64,000 nucleotides of DNA, taken from assembly GCF_014961315.1 (NCBI RefSeq), contig NZ_CP063141.1:1922001-1986000 (forward strand), in the 5' to 3' direction. The notes beneath the pieces were generated by a model. It was not told the DNA's origin. It was given only the letters and a program-made list of their open reading frames with translations, and made no database searches. This document shows, one piece after another, positions 1-9,162 of the stretch (position 1 is the stretch's first letter; each line of letters starts with the position of its first letter). The translations under genes and the position numbers were made by a program. The DNA comes from Thermoflavifilum sp. Lineage in GTDB: Bacteria > Bacteroidota > Bacteroidia > Chitinophagales > Chitinophagaceae.

Positions 1-668
1 ATGCCGGAATAGTTCTCCTGCGCAATGGTGGTGAGATTGGAGAGCTCGGCCTGGATACGCTCACTGCGTTTATGAATAATGCGGTTTACATAGTAAATCG
101 TCAATGCCAGAAAGGGCAAGGGAGCCAGTGTGAAAAGGGTGAGTTTTACATTTACCTGCCACATGACATAAACCGTCATCACAATGGTGAAAAACAGATT
201 TACGCTATACATCAAAGCCGGTCCCACATACATGCGTACCCGCGATACATCTTCGGTGATCCGATTCATCAGGTCGCCGATGTTATGGGTTTTGTAAAAC
301 ATCAGGTCAAGCTCCTGGTAATGTTGGTAAATTTCATTTTTCAGATCATATTCAATATATCTTGACATGACGATAAGCGTCTGTCGCATGAAAAACATAA
401 ACAATCCCCGGAGCAATGCCAGCAGCAGCATCACCACACCGAAATAAGCAATTACGGAAGTCAGGAATTTGAGATATACGGGTTGCAACAGGCTTCCGTT
501 CAGGATGCGATAAAAGCCAATATTTTCTTCCGTGAGATCAATCACGTAACGAATCACCTGTGGCTGAACGACAGCGGGTATATTCGAAAGGATTACAAAG
601 GCAATACCTAACAGCAGGCGCCATTTATAGCGAATGAAATATTTATTGAGTGATTTCAGATGTGACAT
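1..668 (-). CDS. ABC transporter, permease (transmembrane) part, C-terminus cut by window edge
   Basis: The first 222 codons are present, starting at the ATG at 668 and running off the left edge. The N-terminus is a short basic cytoplasmic stretch followed by hydrophobic segments at about residues 15-35, 65-90 and 140-175, matching the type-1 exporter transmembrane domain of fused permease-ATPase half-transporters. Between them is the typical cytoplasmic-loop pattern with RQTLIVMSRYIEYDLK and DLMNRITEDVSRVR. The nucleotide-binding domain would lie outside the window, so the substrate cannot be inferred. A GGAGG sits 8 bases before the ATG, unusual in a genome where most starts here lack a Shine-Dalgarno sequence. 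Confidence 0.88.
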   Translation of the reverse strand, partial: MSHLKSLNKYFIRYKWRLLLGIAFVILSNIPAVVQPQVIRYVIDLTEENIGFYRILNGSLLQPVYLKFLTSVIAYFGVVMLLLALLRGLFMFFMRQTLIVMSRYIEYDLKNEIYQHYQELDLMFYKTHNIGDLMNRITEDVSRVRMYVGPALMYSVNLFFTIVMTVYVMWQVNVKLTLFTLAPLPFLALTIYYVNRIIHKRSERIQAELSNLTTIAQENYSG

Positions 669-711
669 GATCGCAACCTCCGCCTTTGCTGGCGAATGAT
701 GATGAAAAACC

Positions 712-719
712 CAAAATTA
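712..719 (-). promoter_or_regulatory. Bacteroidota -7 box for the ABC exporter
   Basis: The minus strand reads TAATTTTG, an exact match to TAnnTTTG, 43 bases before the ABC exporter ATG. No convincing -33 TTTG was found at the right distance. Confidence 0.4.
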
Positions 720-730
720 CAAAAACTTGT

Positions 731-1672
731 TCAGGCCCGTATGCCCAACTGCTTTAGCGATTCTACCACAGCCTCAAATACCTCTTGGGAAGTATAGCTT
801 CGCGGCTGAAAGGGTATGCCGATGAGCTGTTCATACAATTCAATATATCGCTGGCTGAAGTGTTGTACCTGTTCGTTGGTCATTTCAGGAATTTGCTCGC
901 CTGTTCGGCCCTGAAATCCATTTTCCATGAGCCATTCCCTGACAAATTCCTTGCTCAACTGTCGCTGTGGGCGCTGATGTTTAAAATTTTCTTCGTAGCT
1001 ATCCGCATAAAAGTAGCGTGATGAGTCGGGCGTATGCACTTCATCGATGAGGTAAATTTCATTGTCTTTTTTGCCAAATTCGTATTTGGTATCTACCAGT
1101 ATGAGTCCCCGGGCGCGAGCCAGGCGTTGCCCCTCGTTGAATAATTGCAGGGCATAAGTTTCCAGTCGGGAGTAGTCGGTTTCGCTGATCCAGCCCTGTT
1201 GTAAAATTTGCTCGCGGCTTACATCCTCATCATGGCCGGAATGAGCCTTGGTTGTGGGTGTAATGATGGGTTGAGGAAGCGGTGCATTTTCCCGGAGGCC
1301 TTCCGGAAGCGCTACGCCGCACAATTCGCGTTTTCCGCTTTTATATACCCGCCAGGCATGACCGGCCAGATAGCCCCTGACCACCATCTCCAGCGGAAAA
1401 GGCTGGCACTTGTATCCAATACTCACATGTGGAAGTGGGGTGTCGATCAGCCAGTTGGGCACCAGATGAGCGGTTGCTCTCAACATGGCTGCGGCAATCT
1501 GGTTCAATACCTGACCTTTGTAAGGAATAGGGCGCGGAAGGATGACATCAAAAGCCGAAATGCGATCGCTAACAATCATCACCAGATAGCGATGATCAAT
1601 TTCATATACATCGCGCACCTTGCCTCTGTAGAAGCCCGTCTGCTGCGGAAAATGAAAGATGTCCTCGTGCAT
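731..1672 (-). CDS. purC: Phosphoribosylaminoimidazole-succinocarboxamide synthase (SAICAR synthetase)
   Basis: Cytoplasmic purine biosynthesis enzyme that joins aspartate to CAIR with ATP to give SAICAR. It is 313 residues from the chosen ATG, in the range of the longer SAICAR synthetases. Family signatures are visible: YRGKVRDVY near the N-terminus (nucleotide-binding), [10 protein letters not shown], and the strongly conserved [11 protein letters not shown] around residue 215. The reading frame opens at a TTG at 1690, but the ATG at 1672 fits family N-termini and lies directly after a -7 promoter box, so the upstream start is unlikely. No other purine gene is adjacent. The identification is secure; only the start is inferred. 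Confidence 0.97.
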   Translation of the reverse strand: MHEDIFHFPQQTGFYRGKVRDVYEIDHRYLVMIVSDRISAFDVILPRPIPYKGQVLNQIAAAMLRATAHLVPNWLIDTPLPHVSIGYKCQPFPLEMVVRGYLAGHAWRVYKSGKRELCGVALPEGLRENAPLPQPIITPTTKAHSGHDEDVSREQILQQGWISETDYSRLETYALQLFNEGQRLARARGLILVDTKYEFGKKDNEIYLIDEVHTPDSSRYFYADSYEENFKHQRPQRQLSKEFVREWLMENGFQGRTGEQIPEMTNEQVQHFSQRYIELYEQLIGIPFQPRSYTSQEVFEAVVESLKQLGIRA

Positions 1673-1676
1673 GGGG

Positions 1677-1684
1677 CAAAAATA
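1677..1684 (-). promoter_or_regulatory. -7 promoter box placed 4 bases from the purC ATG
   Basis: The minus strand reads TATTTTTG-CCCC-ATG. The box matches TAnnTTTG exactly. In Bacteroidota the transcript begins only a few bases after this box, so the purC message would begin at or within a few bases of its start codon. Confidence 0.45.
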
Positions 1685-1725
1685 AACCAAGTTTTACCGG
1701 GAAAATCCATTATTTTTCGAAAAAA

Positions 1726-2313
1726 ATGAATATGAAAAAATGTTTTTGTTACACCCTGATACTGGGCTTTGCCCTGCTGGTATTCCATATTCGCCTCCTG
1801 GCTCAGGACACCCTTCGCCATTGTGATCAGCTCACAGGTAAAGCGCTGCATTACGACATTCATGCCATGGGGCAGGAGATGCCGTTTATTTTTACCATCG
1901 TTCAGATGGGCCCGCCCACGGTGATTCAATGGACCGACCCCCAGGGCAATTCTGGCTGGTTGCAGATGGACAGTTCCTCGCTGGAGCAGGGCAACTATTC
2001 TTTTGCGCAACAACCTTATCCCAATGACACCACGCCCACGGCAGCCGGGCAAACGGTACTGTGTTTATCACGGCAGGCTTTTAACCAGTTGAAACAGCAA
2101 GGTAAAACCACTTACGATGGGATTACCTATATCAGGCAGGCCGATACTACACTTACCGTGCAATCGCTGGTGGTACCCGTGTTGCATGCTTCCGCGTCGG
2201 GGAGCGGCGCAGAAATCTGGATATTAGACGATGCAGCATTTCCTCTGCTGGTTGCCACATCGGGCAGCCCTTCCGGCGTGGATGCCAGCTGGGTAGGAAT
2301 AGAAAATAAATAA
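1726..2313 (+). CDS. Hypothetical secreted protein
   Basis: A 195-residue protein with a clear Sec signal peptide: MNMKK, a hydrophobic run to about residue 23, then LLAQ as the likely signal peptidase I cleavage region. An ATG two codons downstream (1732) is an alternative start. The mature part is rich in Q, T, S and G and has no domain I recognise. Parts such as PPTVIQWTDPQGNSGW suggest a beta-rich extracytoplasmic fold. It is transcribed divergently from purC with 53 bases between starts, and its stop codon abuts that of metZ on the other strand with no gap. Function unknown. Confidence 0.75.
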   Translation: MNMKKCFCYTLILGFALLVFHIRLLAQDTLRHCDQLTGKALHYDIHAMGQEMPFIFTIVQMGPPTVIQWTDPQGNSGWLQMDSSSLEQGNYSFAQQPYPNDTTPTAAGQTVLCLSRQAFNQLKQQGKTTYDGITYIRQADTTLTVQSLVVPVLHASASGSGAEIWILDDAAFPLLVATSGSPSGVDASWVGIENK

Positions 2314-3498
2314 TCAGCGCTCACTTTTCTCCAGGGCCTGTTCGATATCGGCATAGATATCGTCTACATGTTCAAGGCCCACGGAGATTCGAATCAATCC
2401 AGGAGTAATACCCACGGCAAGCCGTTCTTCTTCAGTGAGTTTGGCATGTGTGGTAGATGCCGGATGTGAGGCAATGGATCGGGTATCACCTAAGTTTGCC
2501 GTGAGCGAAAGCATTTGAAGGGCATCCAGAAAGCGCTTCCCTTGTGCCAATCCGCCTTTTAATTCAAAACACACGATGCCGCCGCCTGCGGTCATTTGCT
2601 TCCGGGCAATGGCGTACTGGGGATGGCTTTCCAGAAAGGGATACCGTACTTCTCTTACAGATGGGTGCGACTGTAATCTTCTGGCGAGTTCCCAGGCATT
2701 CGCACTGTGCTGCTGCATGCGCAGATGCAATGTTTCCAAACTGCGACTCAGCATCCATGCATTGAACGGGGAAAGCGAGGGTCCCATGGTTCGGCACAAT
2801 AAATACACCTCATGGATAAGCGCCTTTTTCCCCAACACAATACCCCCTAACACGCGCCCCTGCCCGTCGATCCATTTAGTAGCCGAATGCACCACCAGGT
2901 CGGCACCCAGCGCAATAGGTTGTTGTAATGCCGGTGTGGCGAAACAATTATCTACATTCAATAGCAAACCGTGTGCATGGGCAATTTCGGCTACCTGTTT
3001 AATGTCGATGATGTCCAGGCCCGGATTGGAAGGTGTTTCCAGGAAAATCATCTTTGTCTCCGGCCTGATGAGCTTTTCGATTTGCTCCGGATGGCGCATA
3101 TCGAATTCATCACAGCGAATCCCCCATTTGGGTAGGTATTTGGAAAACAGGGTATGCGTCGAACCAAAGATGGCAGCCGAGCTCAGCAAGTGGTCGCCCT
3201 GTTGTAGAAAGGCCATGATGCTGGCGAAGACCGCGCTCATGCCCGATGCAGTGGCAAACCCATCTTCTGCACCTTCCAGCGCACACATCCTTTGCACAAA
3301 TTCATCTACATTAGGATTGCTGAACCGACTGTAGATGTAAGCCTCCTGTTCGTCGGCAAATACGGCGCGCATCGTTTCGGCATCCGGATAACAGAAGCTC
3401 GAAGTCAAAAACAGGGGTACGCTGTGTTCACGCGCTTCCGTGGATGCATAGCGTGTGCGAATCACGCGTGTTTCAGGATGCCAGTGAGATGAATGCAT
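2314..3498 (-). CDS. metZ: O-acylhomoserine sulfhydrylase / cystathionine gamma-synthase family enzyme
   Basis: PLP enzyme of the Cys/Met metabolism family, 394 residues, cytoplasmic. Visible signatures are YSRFSNPN near residue 57, the aspartate region LLNVDNCFATP, and the PLP lysine in VVHSATKW near residue 205. The family replaces the activated hydroxyl of O-acetyl- or O-succinylhomoserine with sulfide to give homocysteine. A homoserine O-acetyltransferase gene (metX) lies about 0.6 kb away in divergent orientation, which favours O-acetylhomoserine as substrate. Sequence alone does not exclude cystathionine gamma-synthase or gamma-lyase activity. The leader is under 80 bases and shows no SAM riboswitch I could recognise. 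Confidence 0.9.
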   Translation of the reverse strand: MHSSHWHPETRVIRTRYASTEAREHSVPLFLTSSFCYPDAETMRAVFADEQEAYIYSRFSNPNVDEFVQRMCALEGAEDGFATASGMSAVFASIMAFLQQGDHLLSSAAIFGSTHTLFSKYLPKWGIRCDEFDMRHPEQIEKLIRPETKMIFLETPSNPGLDIIDIKQVAEIAHAHGLLLNVDNCFATPALQQPIALGADLVVHSATKWIDGQGRVLGGIVLGKKALIHEVYLLCRTMGPSLSPFNAWMLSRSLETLHLRMQQHSANAWELARRLQSHPSVREVRYPFLESHPQYAIARKQMTAGGGIVCFELKGGLAQGKRFLDALQMLSLTANLGDTRSIASHPASTTHAKLTEEERLAVGITPGLIRISVGLEHVDDIYADIEQALEKSER

Positions 3499-3577
3499 AG
3501 TAAAATAGGTTTAATACATGTTCGTGTTAGATTGAAACGACGTTTTCAAGCTCGGGTCGGGGCAATAGCAGGTCGTA

Positions 3578-4006
3578 TCAAGATAGGCCGGCATTTACCT
3601 GTACTTCCCAGCTCAGCTGTGTGCCTGATCTGCGAAGGGTTTCAGCTACCGAGCAATATTTTTGCATGGACAGTTCCACCGCTCGCTCGGCTTTGCCTGG
3701 CTCAATATGTCCGGTAAGTAAAAAACGAATATGTGCTTTTTCCCAGAGCGCGGGCTCTTTATCTTTTTCACGCTCTGCTTCAATTTCAATACGAAAATCC
3801 TGAATCTCCTGTCGTTGTTTTTTGAGAATCATAATCACGTCGATGGCCGTACATCCGCCCAGACCCATGATTAACATGTGCATGGGGCGCACGCCATTGC
3901 CATGGCCACCCGTTTCAGGTGAGGCATCCATGTGTACAACATGTCCCTGTTCATCGACGGCTTTCATGCGGAATCCGTCATCAACTCTTTGTAGTGATAT
4001 TTTCAT
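3578..4006 (-). CDS. OsmC-family peroxiredoxin-like protein
   Basis: A 142-residue cytoplasmic protein of the OsmC/Ohr fold, which reduces organic hydroperoxides with a pair of cysteines. Both expected cysteines are present: one in LGGCTAIDV at the start of the central helix and one in MQKYCSVAET near residue 115. The reading frame extends 21 codons further upstream, but the ATG at 4006 begins MKISLQRVDDG, a normal family N-terminus. It lies between metZ (same strand, 79 bases downstream) and divergent metX, and its -7 box overlaps the metX promoter. The specific subgroup (YhfA-like rather than Ohr) is inferred. Confidence 0.9.
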   Translation of the reverse strand: MKISLQRVDDGFRMKAVDEQGHVVHMDASPETGGHGNGVRPMHMLIMGLGGCTAIDVIMILKKQRQEIQDFRIEIEAEREKDKEPALWEKAHIRFLLTGHIEPGKAERAVELSMQKYCSVAETLRRSGTQLSWEVQVNAGLS

Positions 4007-4060
4007 GAAATGCAGATTTCTACAGTGGCATGAGGCAATCTCTCGCGCAGAGAAGAATGC

Positions 4061-4092
4061 TTTGTGCAAAGTTAATCAATGCCCTACTTTTG
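4061..4092 (+). promoter_or_regulatory. metX promoter (TTTG, 20-base spacer, TACTTTTG)
   Basis: TTTG at 4061-4064 and TACTTTTG at 4085-4092 form a near-consensus Bacteroidota promoter reading toward metX. On the other strand TAACTTTG (4074 down to 4067) is a -7 box for osmC, so the two divergent promoters overlap physically. Confidence 0.6.
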
Positions 4093-4127
4093 CATGCAAC
4101 ATTTTCTGTTTGGAAAAAAGTCTTGCC

Positions 4128-5161
4128 TTGATTCAATATTATCATCATGCAGCACCATTAAAACTGGAATCAGGACAGATCCTGCCTGAAGTACAAATTG
4201 CTTATCACACGTATGGCAAGCTGAATGCTGCTGGTGATAATGTAATCTGGATCTGTCATGCGTTAACGGCCAACTCTGATGTTGCCGAATGGTGGCCGGG
4301 TATGGTTGGTTATGGGAAGGTAATGAATCCAGAACAATATTTTATTGTATGCGCAAATATTCTTGGGTCGTGTTATGGTTCATCCGGGCCGCTCACGCTT
4401 GACCCACATACGGGAAAGCCTTACTACAGCCGTTTTCCTCTGGTTACGATTCGTGATATGGTGCAGGCTCACAGGCTGCTGGCGAAGCACCTGGGCATCA
4501 AACAAATTTATTTGCTGGTAGGGGGTCCATGGGAGGCTATCAGGCTATGGAGTGGGCTTTGATGGATCCGGATTTCGTACAACGATTGTTTTTACTCGCT
4601 ACCGGAGCTGCGGAAAGTGCCTGGGGAATTGCTATTCACACTGCACAACGGCTGGCCATTGAAGCCGATAACACGTGGAAAGAGGACCGACCTGATGCGG
4701 GAGCCAGAGGATTGAAAGCAGCACGAGCTATAGGCATGCTCACCTATCGCAATTATCAAACATTTATGCGTACACAAACCGATACGGATTTCACGAAAAT
4801 CGATCATTTCAAAGCATCTTCCTACATCCTGCATCAGGGTGAAAAGCTGGTGAAACGATTTAATGCACAATCATACTGGTTGCTTACCAAAGCCATGGAC
4901 AGCCATAACATTGCAAGAGGCCGTGCCGATCGGCTTGAAGATGTACTGGCTACCATTCGCCAGAAAACCCTGATTTTGGGCATCACCAGCGATATCCTTT
5001 GTCCGCCCGAAGAACAACGCTTTTTAGCCCGACATATGCCGTATTCTGCATATTATGAGATTGACTCACCATACGGTCATGATGGATTCTTGATTGAATT
5101 TGATATCATCGGCCAGATATTACACGATTGGCTGGAACGTAGTTCAACTGATTTATCTTAA
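4128..5161 (+). CDS. metX: Homoserine O-acetyltransferase, with a one-base frameshift at the nucleophile motif
   Basis: Alpha/beta-hydrolase enzyme that acetylates homoserine with acetyl-CoA, the first committed step of methionine synthesis by this route. The first frame carries LKLESG, HALTANSDVAEWW and LGSCYGSSGP up to VGG; the second resumes at MGGYQAMEWA and carries the rest, including the Asp region ITSDILCPP and the His in YGHDGF. At 4521-4525 there are five G where six would restore VGGSMGG, so the break falls exactly on the catalytic Ser codon. Restored length is about 344 residues, normal for the family. No in-frame ATG exists; TTG at 4128 (or 4110) is the likely start. Either a homopolymer sequencing error or a real inactivating indel. 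Confidence 0.85.
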
Positions 5162-6727
5162 ATCTTTCAACGCCTGCGGTATACTTTTCCCCTTCCAGTA
5201 AATCGCTCCGTCATCAAAACGTTTCCATACGTGAACATCGGGATATTGTTCAATGTCATGCTGGCTTATTAAATCATTATCAGCTGCATCATCAAACCAG
5301 AAAATCATTGCCTGCGGGGCATCCTGAAATAAACGCTTTTCACAATCGTTTTCTTTGTGAGGTAATGCATAAGCTTGCTTACGTGTAAAAAAATAAATCG
5401 CATCATCAGCGTCACTATACCAGATCGGAATTTGCGCAAGTACTGCGGCATGTTGAATCAGATATTGTATGCTGGGTGATTGTTGCCAGCCATCTTCGGT
5501 ATAACCGGGAATACCTGCATCTTTGATTCCATCAAAATTTTCTGCATTCTGCATCCAGTTGTTGATCTGAAAAATAATCCACAGCAAATAAACGGCATAC
5601 AGGATAATTCTTGATGCATGTTTACGTAAACGAACGAATGAACGAAAAGAATGTGATAATCCGCCGGCAAGGCCTGCAAGCAAGGGAATATAAGCAGGAG
5701 ACAATAGCCTGCTATCCAGGGTTTGAAAACGCGTGATGCTGGCAATGGTTATGATAAAAATCAGATATACGGTTGCCAGACTCATCATGGCCAATTCGGA
5801 TACAGCATGTTGCTGAAGAAAATACATACAACATAGCAGACTTAAAATTAGCACCATCAACATCAATACGCCATTCATCTGATGACTGAAGATGGGCCAC
5901 CAGTAAGCAATTACATCGCCAGCCTGCCGTAGATTTTCACCAAGAGGAGTCAGGCTTTTTTCACGCATGCCTGTTGCATAATTTCCCACCAGGTGGTTGC
6001 GGAATAGATTCAGCAGTATTAAACTTGAACTGATGCATCCGAAAACACATGCATGCCACAAGCGAATAAGCAAGGAATTTTTTTTCCCATTGGCAGGAAA
6101 TAGCATTAAAAAAATGCCTGTTATCACCAGCGCCACACCTGCATAGCGAGTTATCCATGCCCATGCGCAACATAGGGCAGCAATGCAAAGATCCATCCAT
6201 GCACCAGATCTAACATATTTTACCAATGCCAGTAAGGTGATCATACATAATGGAAGGAATAGGGTTTCGGACCAGGCATAACTGTACACTTCAAGCAAAC
6301 ACGGACTGGTTACATATATGGTTAGCAACAGGAGGCGATGTTTTTGTTTGAAGGTGCTGAATTGTTGTAATAGCGCATCTGTAGCATGAATCAATACCAT
6401 AAAAAGAACAATGTTACCGATCATGGCCAAGTGCATCATCGATGTAAGTGATATGGGCATCAAGCCTATAAGGACTATTATTTTCATCCAGAAAGCCAGC
6501 CATAAAGGATATCCTACGGGAAAATCAATTAAAGGCAGGTGATGAAAATTATCGAAACGTCCGCTACGTAACCATGTTTCGGCAGTGGATAAATAATTCA
6601 CTGAGTCCGGTGAAATGCCAATACCGCTATGATGAAAATAGGCCAGCAGGATAATCACGCCCAATAACGCAACCAGAAAAGTTTTTCCGTAAGATTGGAA
6701 ATAAAACTTGAATAATGACGATGCCAT
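5153..6727 (-). CDS. Polytopic membrane protein, GT-C (GT39/ArnT-like) glycosyltransferase candidate
   Basis: A 524-residue inner-membrane protein. The first hydrophobic helix (about residues 15-32) is followed by ISPDSVNYLSTAETW, the acidic-residue-plus-DSxxY loop typical of GT-C enzymes that use lipid-linked sugars; many helices follow to about residue 400. The last 120 residues are soluble and probably extracytoplasmic. GT-C enzymes transfer sugars from polyprenyl phosphate donors to lipid, protein or glycan at the periplasmic face. Donor and acceptor cannot be read from the sequence. The gene is convergent with metX and the two overlap by 9 bases. Confidence 0.7.
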   Translation of the reverse strand: MASSLFKFYFQSYGKTFLVALLGVIILLAYFHHSGIGISPDSVNYLSTAETWLRSGRFDNFHHLPLIDFPVGYPLWLAFWMKIIVLIGLMPISLTSMMHLAMIGNIVLFMVLIHATDALLQQFSTFKQKHRLLLLTIYVTSPCLLEVYSYAWSETLFLPLCMITLLALVKYVRSGAWMDLCIAALCCAWAWITRYAGVALVITGIFLMLFPANGKKNSLLIRLWHACVFGCISSSLILLNLFRNHLVGNYATGMREKSLTPLGENLRQAGDVIAYWWPIFSHQMNGVLMLMVLILSLLCCMYFLQQHAVSELAMMSLATVYLIFIITIASITRFQTLDSRLLSPAYIPLLAGLAGGLSHSFRSFVRLRKHASRIILYAVYLLWIIFQINNWMQNAENFDGIKDAGIPGYTEDGWQQSPSIQYLIQHAAVLAQIPIWYSDADDAIYFFTRKQAYALPHKENDCEKRLFQDAPQAMIFWFDDAADNDLISQHDIEQYPDVHVWKRFDDGAIYWKGKSIPQALKDLR

Positions 6728-6790
6728 GATGACGCCGAAATTAGGGATTTGTTACAGATGATGCATGGTACCTCTTCACAAATAGATTGT

Positions 6791-6798
6791 TATCTTTG
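6791..6798 (+). promoter_or_regulatory. -7 promoter box upstream of prfB
   Basis: TATCTTTG matches TAnnTTTG and is 24 bases before the prfB ATG. No TTG was found at the expected -33 position. Confidence 0.45.
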
Positions 6799-6822
6799 CG
6801 GCCGTAAAAATTGCAAAGGCGT

Positions 6823-7924
6823 ATGACACAGGAACAATTAAAAGATATGAGGGACCGGTTGGCTGTCCTGAGGAGGTTTCTTTGACATCGATAATCGGAA
6901 AGCCCTGGTTGCCGAAAAAGAACAGTTGAGCACAGCTGCCGGTTTCTGGGATGATCCCAAACGCGCGGCTGCTATCTTAAAGGAGATCAATACGCACAAA
7001 TACTGGATTGAGAAGTTTGAAAAGGTGGAAGCGGCTGTGGAAGATGCAGCTATACTGGATGAGTTTTTTCGTGCCGGTGAAGGCAGTGAAGAAGAAGTAA
7101 ATCAGGCCTACCAACAAGCCTTAAAACAATTAGAAGAATTAGAATTTACCTCCACGCTCAACGATCCCGAAGATGCTCTGCCTGCCGTGCTGGAGATTAA
7201 TGCCGGTGCGGGCGGTACGGAAAGCCAGGACTGGGCCGAGATGTTGCTGCGCATGTACCGTATGTATGGTGAGCGCCAGGGCTGGAAGGTAACGGAGCTG
7301 GACCTGCAGGAAGGTGAAGGCGCAGGCATCAAGTCGGCTTCGCTGGAAATGAATGGTCCTTTTGCCTATGGCTTGCTGAAAGGGGAAAGTGGTGTGCACC
7401 GCCTGGTGCGTATTTCCCCGTTCGATGCCAATGCCCGCAGGCATACTTCTTTTGCTTCCGTGTTTGTGTATCCACTGGTCGATGAAACCATCGATATTCA
7501 AATCAATCCGGCCGATCTGGAATGGGAATTTTTTCGTAGTGGGGGCAAGGGCGGACAGAATGTGAACAAGGTTGAAACGGCTGTTCGTTTGCGGCATATT
7601 CCATCGGGTATTGTGGTGGAATGCCAGCAGGCCCGCACGCAAGGGGAGAATCGCGAAAAAGCCCTTACCATGCTTAAATCGCGCCTGTATGAAATGGAAT
7701 TGCGTAAGCGACAACAGGCCAAGGAAGCCGCTCATGCCAGCAAGCGTAAAATTGAATGGGGTTCACAAATCCGTTCTTATGTATTTCACCCTTATAAGAT
7801 GATTAAAGATCATCGTACAGAATATGAGGTGGGCAATGTACAGCCCGTGATGGACGGCGAGCTCGATGGCTTTATTCAGGCATACCTGATGTGGAACAAA
7901 CAAACGGATGCGTCGAATGAATGA
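6823..7924 (+). CDS. prfB: Peptide chain release factor 2, with programmed +1 frameshift
   Basis: RF2 recognises UGA and UAA stop codons and triggers peptide release on the ribosome. The ATG at 6823 opens a 20-codon frame ending in an in-frame TGA at 6883-6885. A +1 shift there continues with GACATCGAT into the main frame, giving 366 residues, the normal RF2 length. The stop-codon recognition motif SPF (RISPFDAN) and the catalytic GGQ loop ([10 protein letters not shown]) are both present. Annotated without the shift, the gene would be miscalled from a TTG at 6926. The stop overlaps no real downstream gene; the next gene is convergent. Confidence 0.97.
6871..6886 (+). promoter_or_regulatory. 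Programmed +1 frameshift signal of prfB
   Basis: AGGAGG (6871-6876) acts as an internal Shine-Dalgarno-like element, followed after three bases by CTT (6880-6882), TGA (6883-6885) and C. Spacing equals the classic RF2 site. When RF2 is scarce the slow UGA lets the CUU-decoding tRNA slip to UUU, so RF2 controls its own synthesis. Confidence 0.95.
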
Positions 7925-8004
7925 TGCGCATATCCGGTTTGTTTATACAACAGATAAGCTCACATTTTCATTTCACCATCAACGGAAGCAGCTTTTCACA
8001 CGCG

Positions 8005-9162
8005 TTAGCGTTTGTCGATAGGCACATAGGGCCTGGGTTCCGGTCCAATGTAATGCGCACTGGGGCGGATAATCTTACCATCCTGCCGTTGCTCGATCAC
8101 ATGCGCACTCCAGCCGGTGATGCGCGACATGACAAATAATGGTGTAAAGAAATCGGTAGGGATGCCCATGCAGTGATAAGCTACGGCTGAAAACCAGTCG
8201 AGATTGGCGAACATATTTTTCTGTTCCTTCATGACCCTCTCGATACGTTCCGCAATCTGGAACAGCTGTTGATTGCCGGTTTCCGCTGCAAGTTGCCGGG
8301 CTGTTTCTTTGATGATCTCATTACGTGGATCGCTGATCGTATACACCGGATGGCCGAAGCCGATGATCACTTCCTTGCGTTGCAGGCGCTGTAAGATATC
8401 CTGTTCGGCTTCATCGGGAGAAGCATAGCTGCTCTGTATGCGGAAAGCCACTTCATTGGCGCCGCCGTGTTTAGGTCCGCGCAATGCCCCTATCGCACCG
8501 GTGATGGCGGCATACATATCTGATCCGGTGCCGGCAATCACCCGTGCGGTGAAGGTGGAAGCATTGAATTCATGCTCGGCATACAGGATGAGTGAAATGT
8601 GCATGGCACGGATCCAGCTTTCCGGTACGGGCTTTCCATGCAGCAGACGCAGGAAATAGCTCCCGATGGAATCGTCGGCATAAGCTTGCAGGTCGGGTCG
8701 ATAACCGTGATGACTGTAATGGTACCAGTATAACAGTGCCGAGGGGAAGGAGGCCAGCAGCCGATCGGCAATGTCGCGTGCTTCCTGTATGTGTTGAGCG
8801 TGACCTTCGGGTAATAATGCCCCCAGCGCAGAGGTGTAGGTGCGCAGCACATCCATGGGATGGGTATGTGCGGGCAGTTGTTCCAGGATGTTCAGCAGGG
8901 TATGGGGAATGAACCGGTATTGCTGGAGCTTTTGTTGATACCGGTGCAGCTGGCTTTGATTGGGCAGGGTGCCGTGAATCAGTAGATAGGCCACTTCTTC
9001 AAAACGGGCTTCTCTGGCCAGATCATGAATATCATAACCCCGATAATGCAGGTCGTTGCCACTGCGGCCTACGGTACATAAAGCGGTATTGCCTGCGGCT
9101 ACGCCGGAAAGAGCAACCGATTTTTTGGGTTTAAAGCTTCCTGAAACAGTTTCTGTGCTCAT
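8005..9162 (-). CDS. prpC: 2-methylcitrate synthase / citrate synthase family
   Basis: A 385-residue cytoplasmic enzyme of the citrate synthase fold. It condenses propionyl-CoA with oxaloacetate to methylcitrate; many members also make citrate. Catalytic regions are visible: GPKHGGANE (first His), [13 protein letters not shown] (second His) and [13 protein letters not shown] (Asp). The short N-terminus lacking the extended domain of type II citrate synthases, and the overlap with prpB, support the methylcitrate role. The start ATG overlaps the prpB stop as ATGA, so translation is probably coupled. No prpD is adjacent. Confidence 0.92.
   Translation of the reverse strand: MSTETVSGSFKPKKSVALSGVAAGNTALCTVGRSGNDLHYRGYDIHDLAREARFEEVAYLLIHGTLPNQSQLHRYQQKLQQYRFIPHTLLNILEQLPAHTHPMDVLRTYTSALGALLPEGHAQHIQEARDIADRLLASFPSALLYWYHYSHHGYRPDLQAYADDSIGSYFLRLLHGKPVPESWIRAMHISLILYAEHEFNASTFTARVIAGTGSDMYAAITGAIGALRGPKHGGANEVAFRIQSSYASPDEAEQDILQRLQRKEVIIGFGHPVYTISDPRNEIIKETARQLAAETGNQQLFQIAERIERVMKEQKNMFANLDWFSAVAYHCMGIPTDFFTPLFVMSRITGWSAHVIEQRQDGKIIRPSAHYIGPEPRPYVPIDKR

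Noticed and set aside
1208-1729. 173-codon open frame antisense to purC
   Set aside because: Shadow of purC.
2576-3334. 252-codon open frame antisense to metZ
   Set aside because: Lies fully inside metZ, whose PLP motifs are clear; no independent support.
3499-3577. SAM riboswitch in the metZ leader
   Set aside because: The 79-base region contains a small TTGAAA/TTTCAA hairpin but no SAM-I or SAM-II core I could align.
4521-4531. Programmed -1 frameshift in metX
   Set aside because: A -1 shift at GGT would give the right protein, but A GGG GGT is not a proper slippery heptamer and no stimulatory structure was evident; a lost G is simpler.
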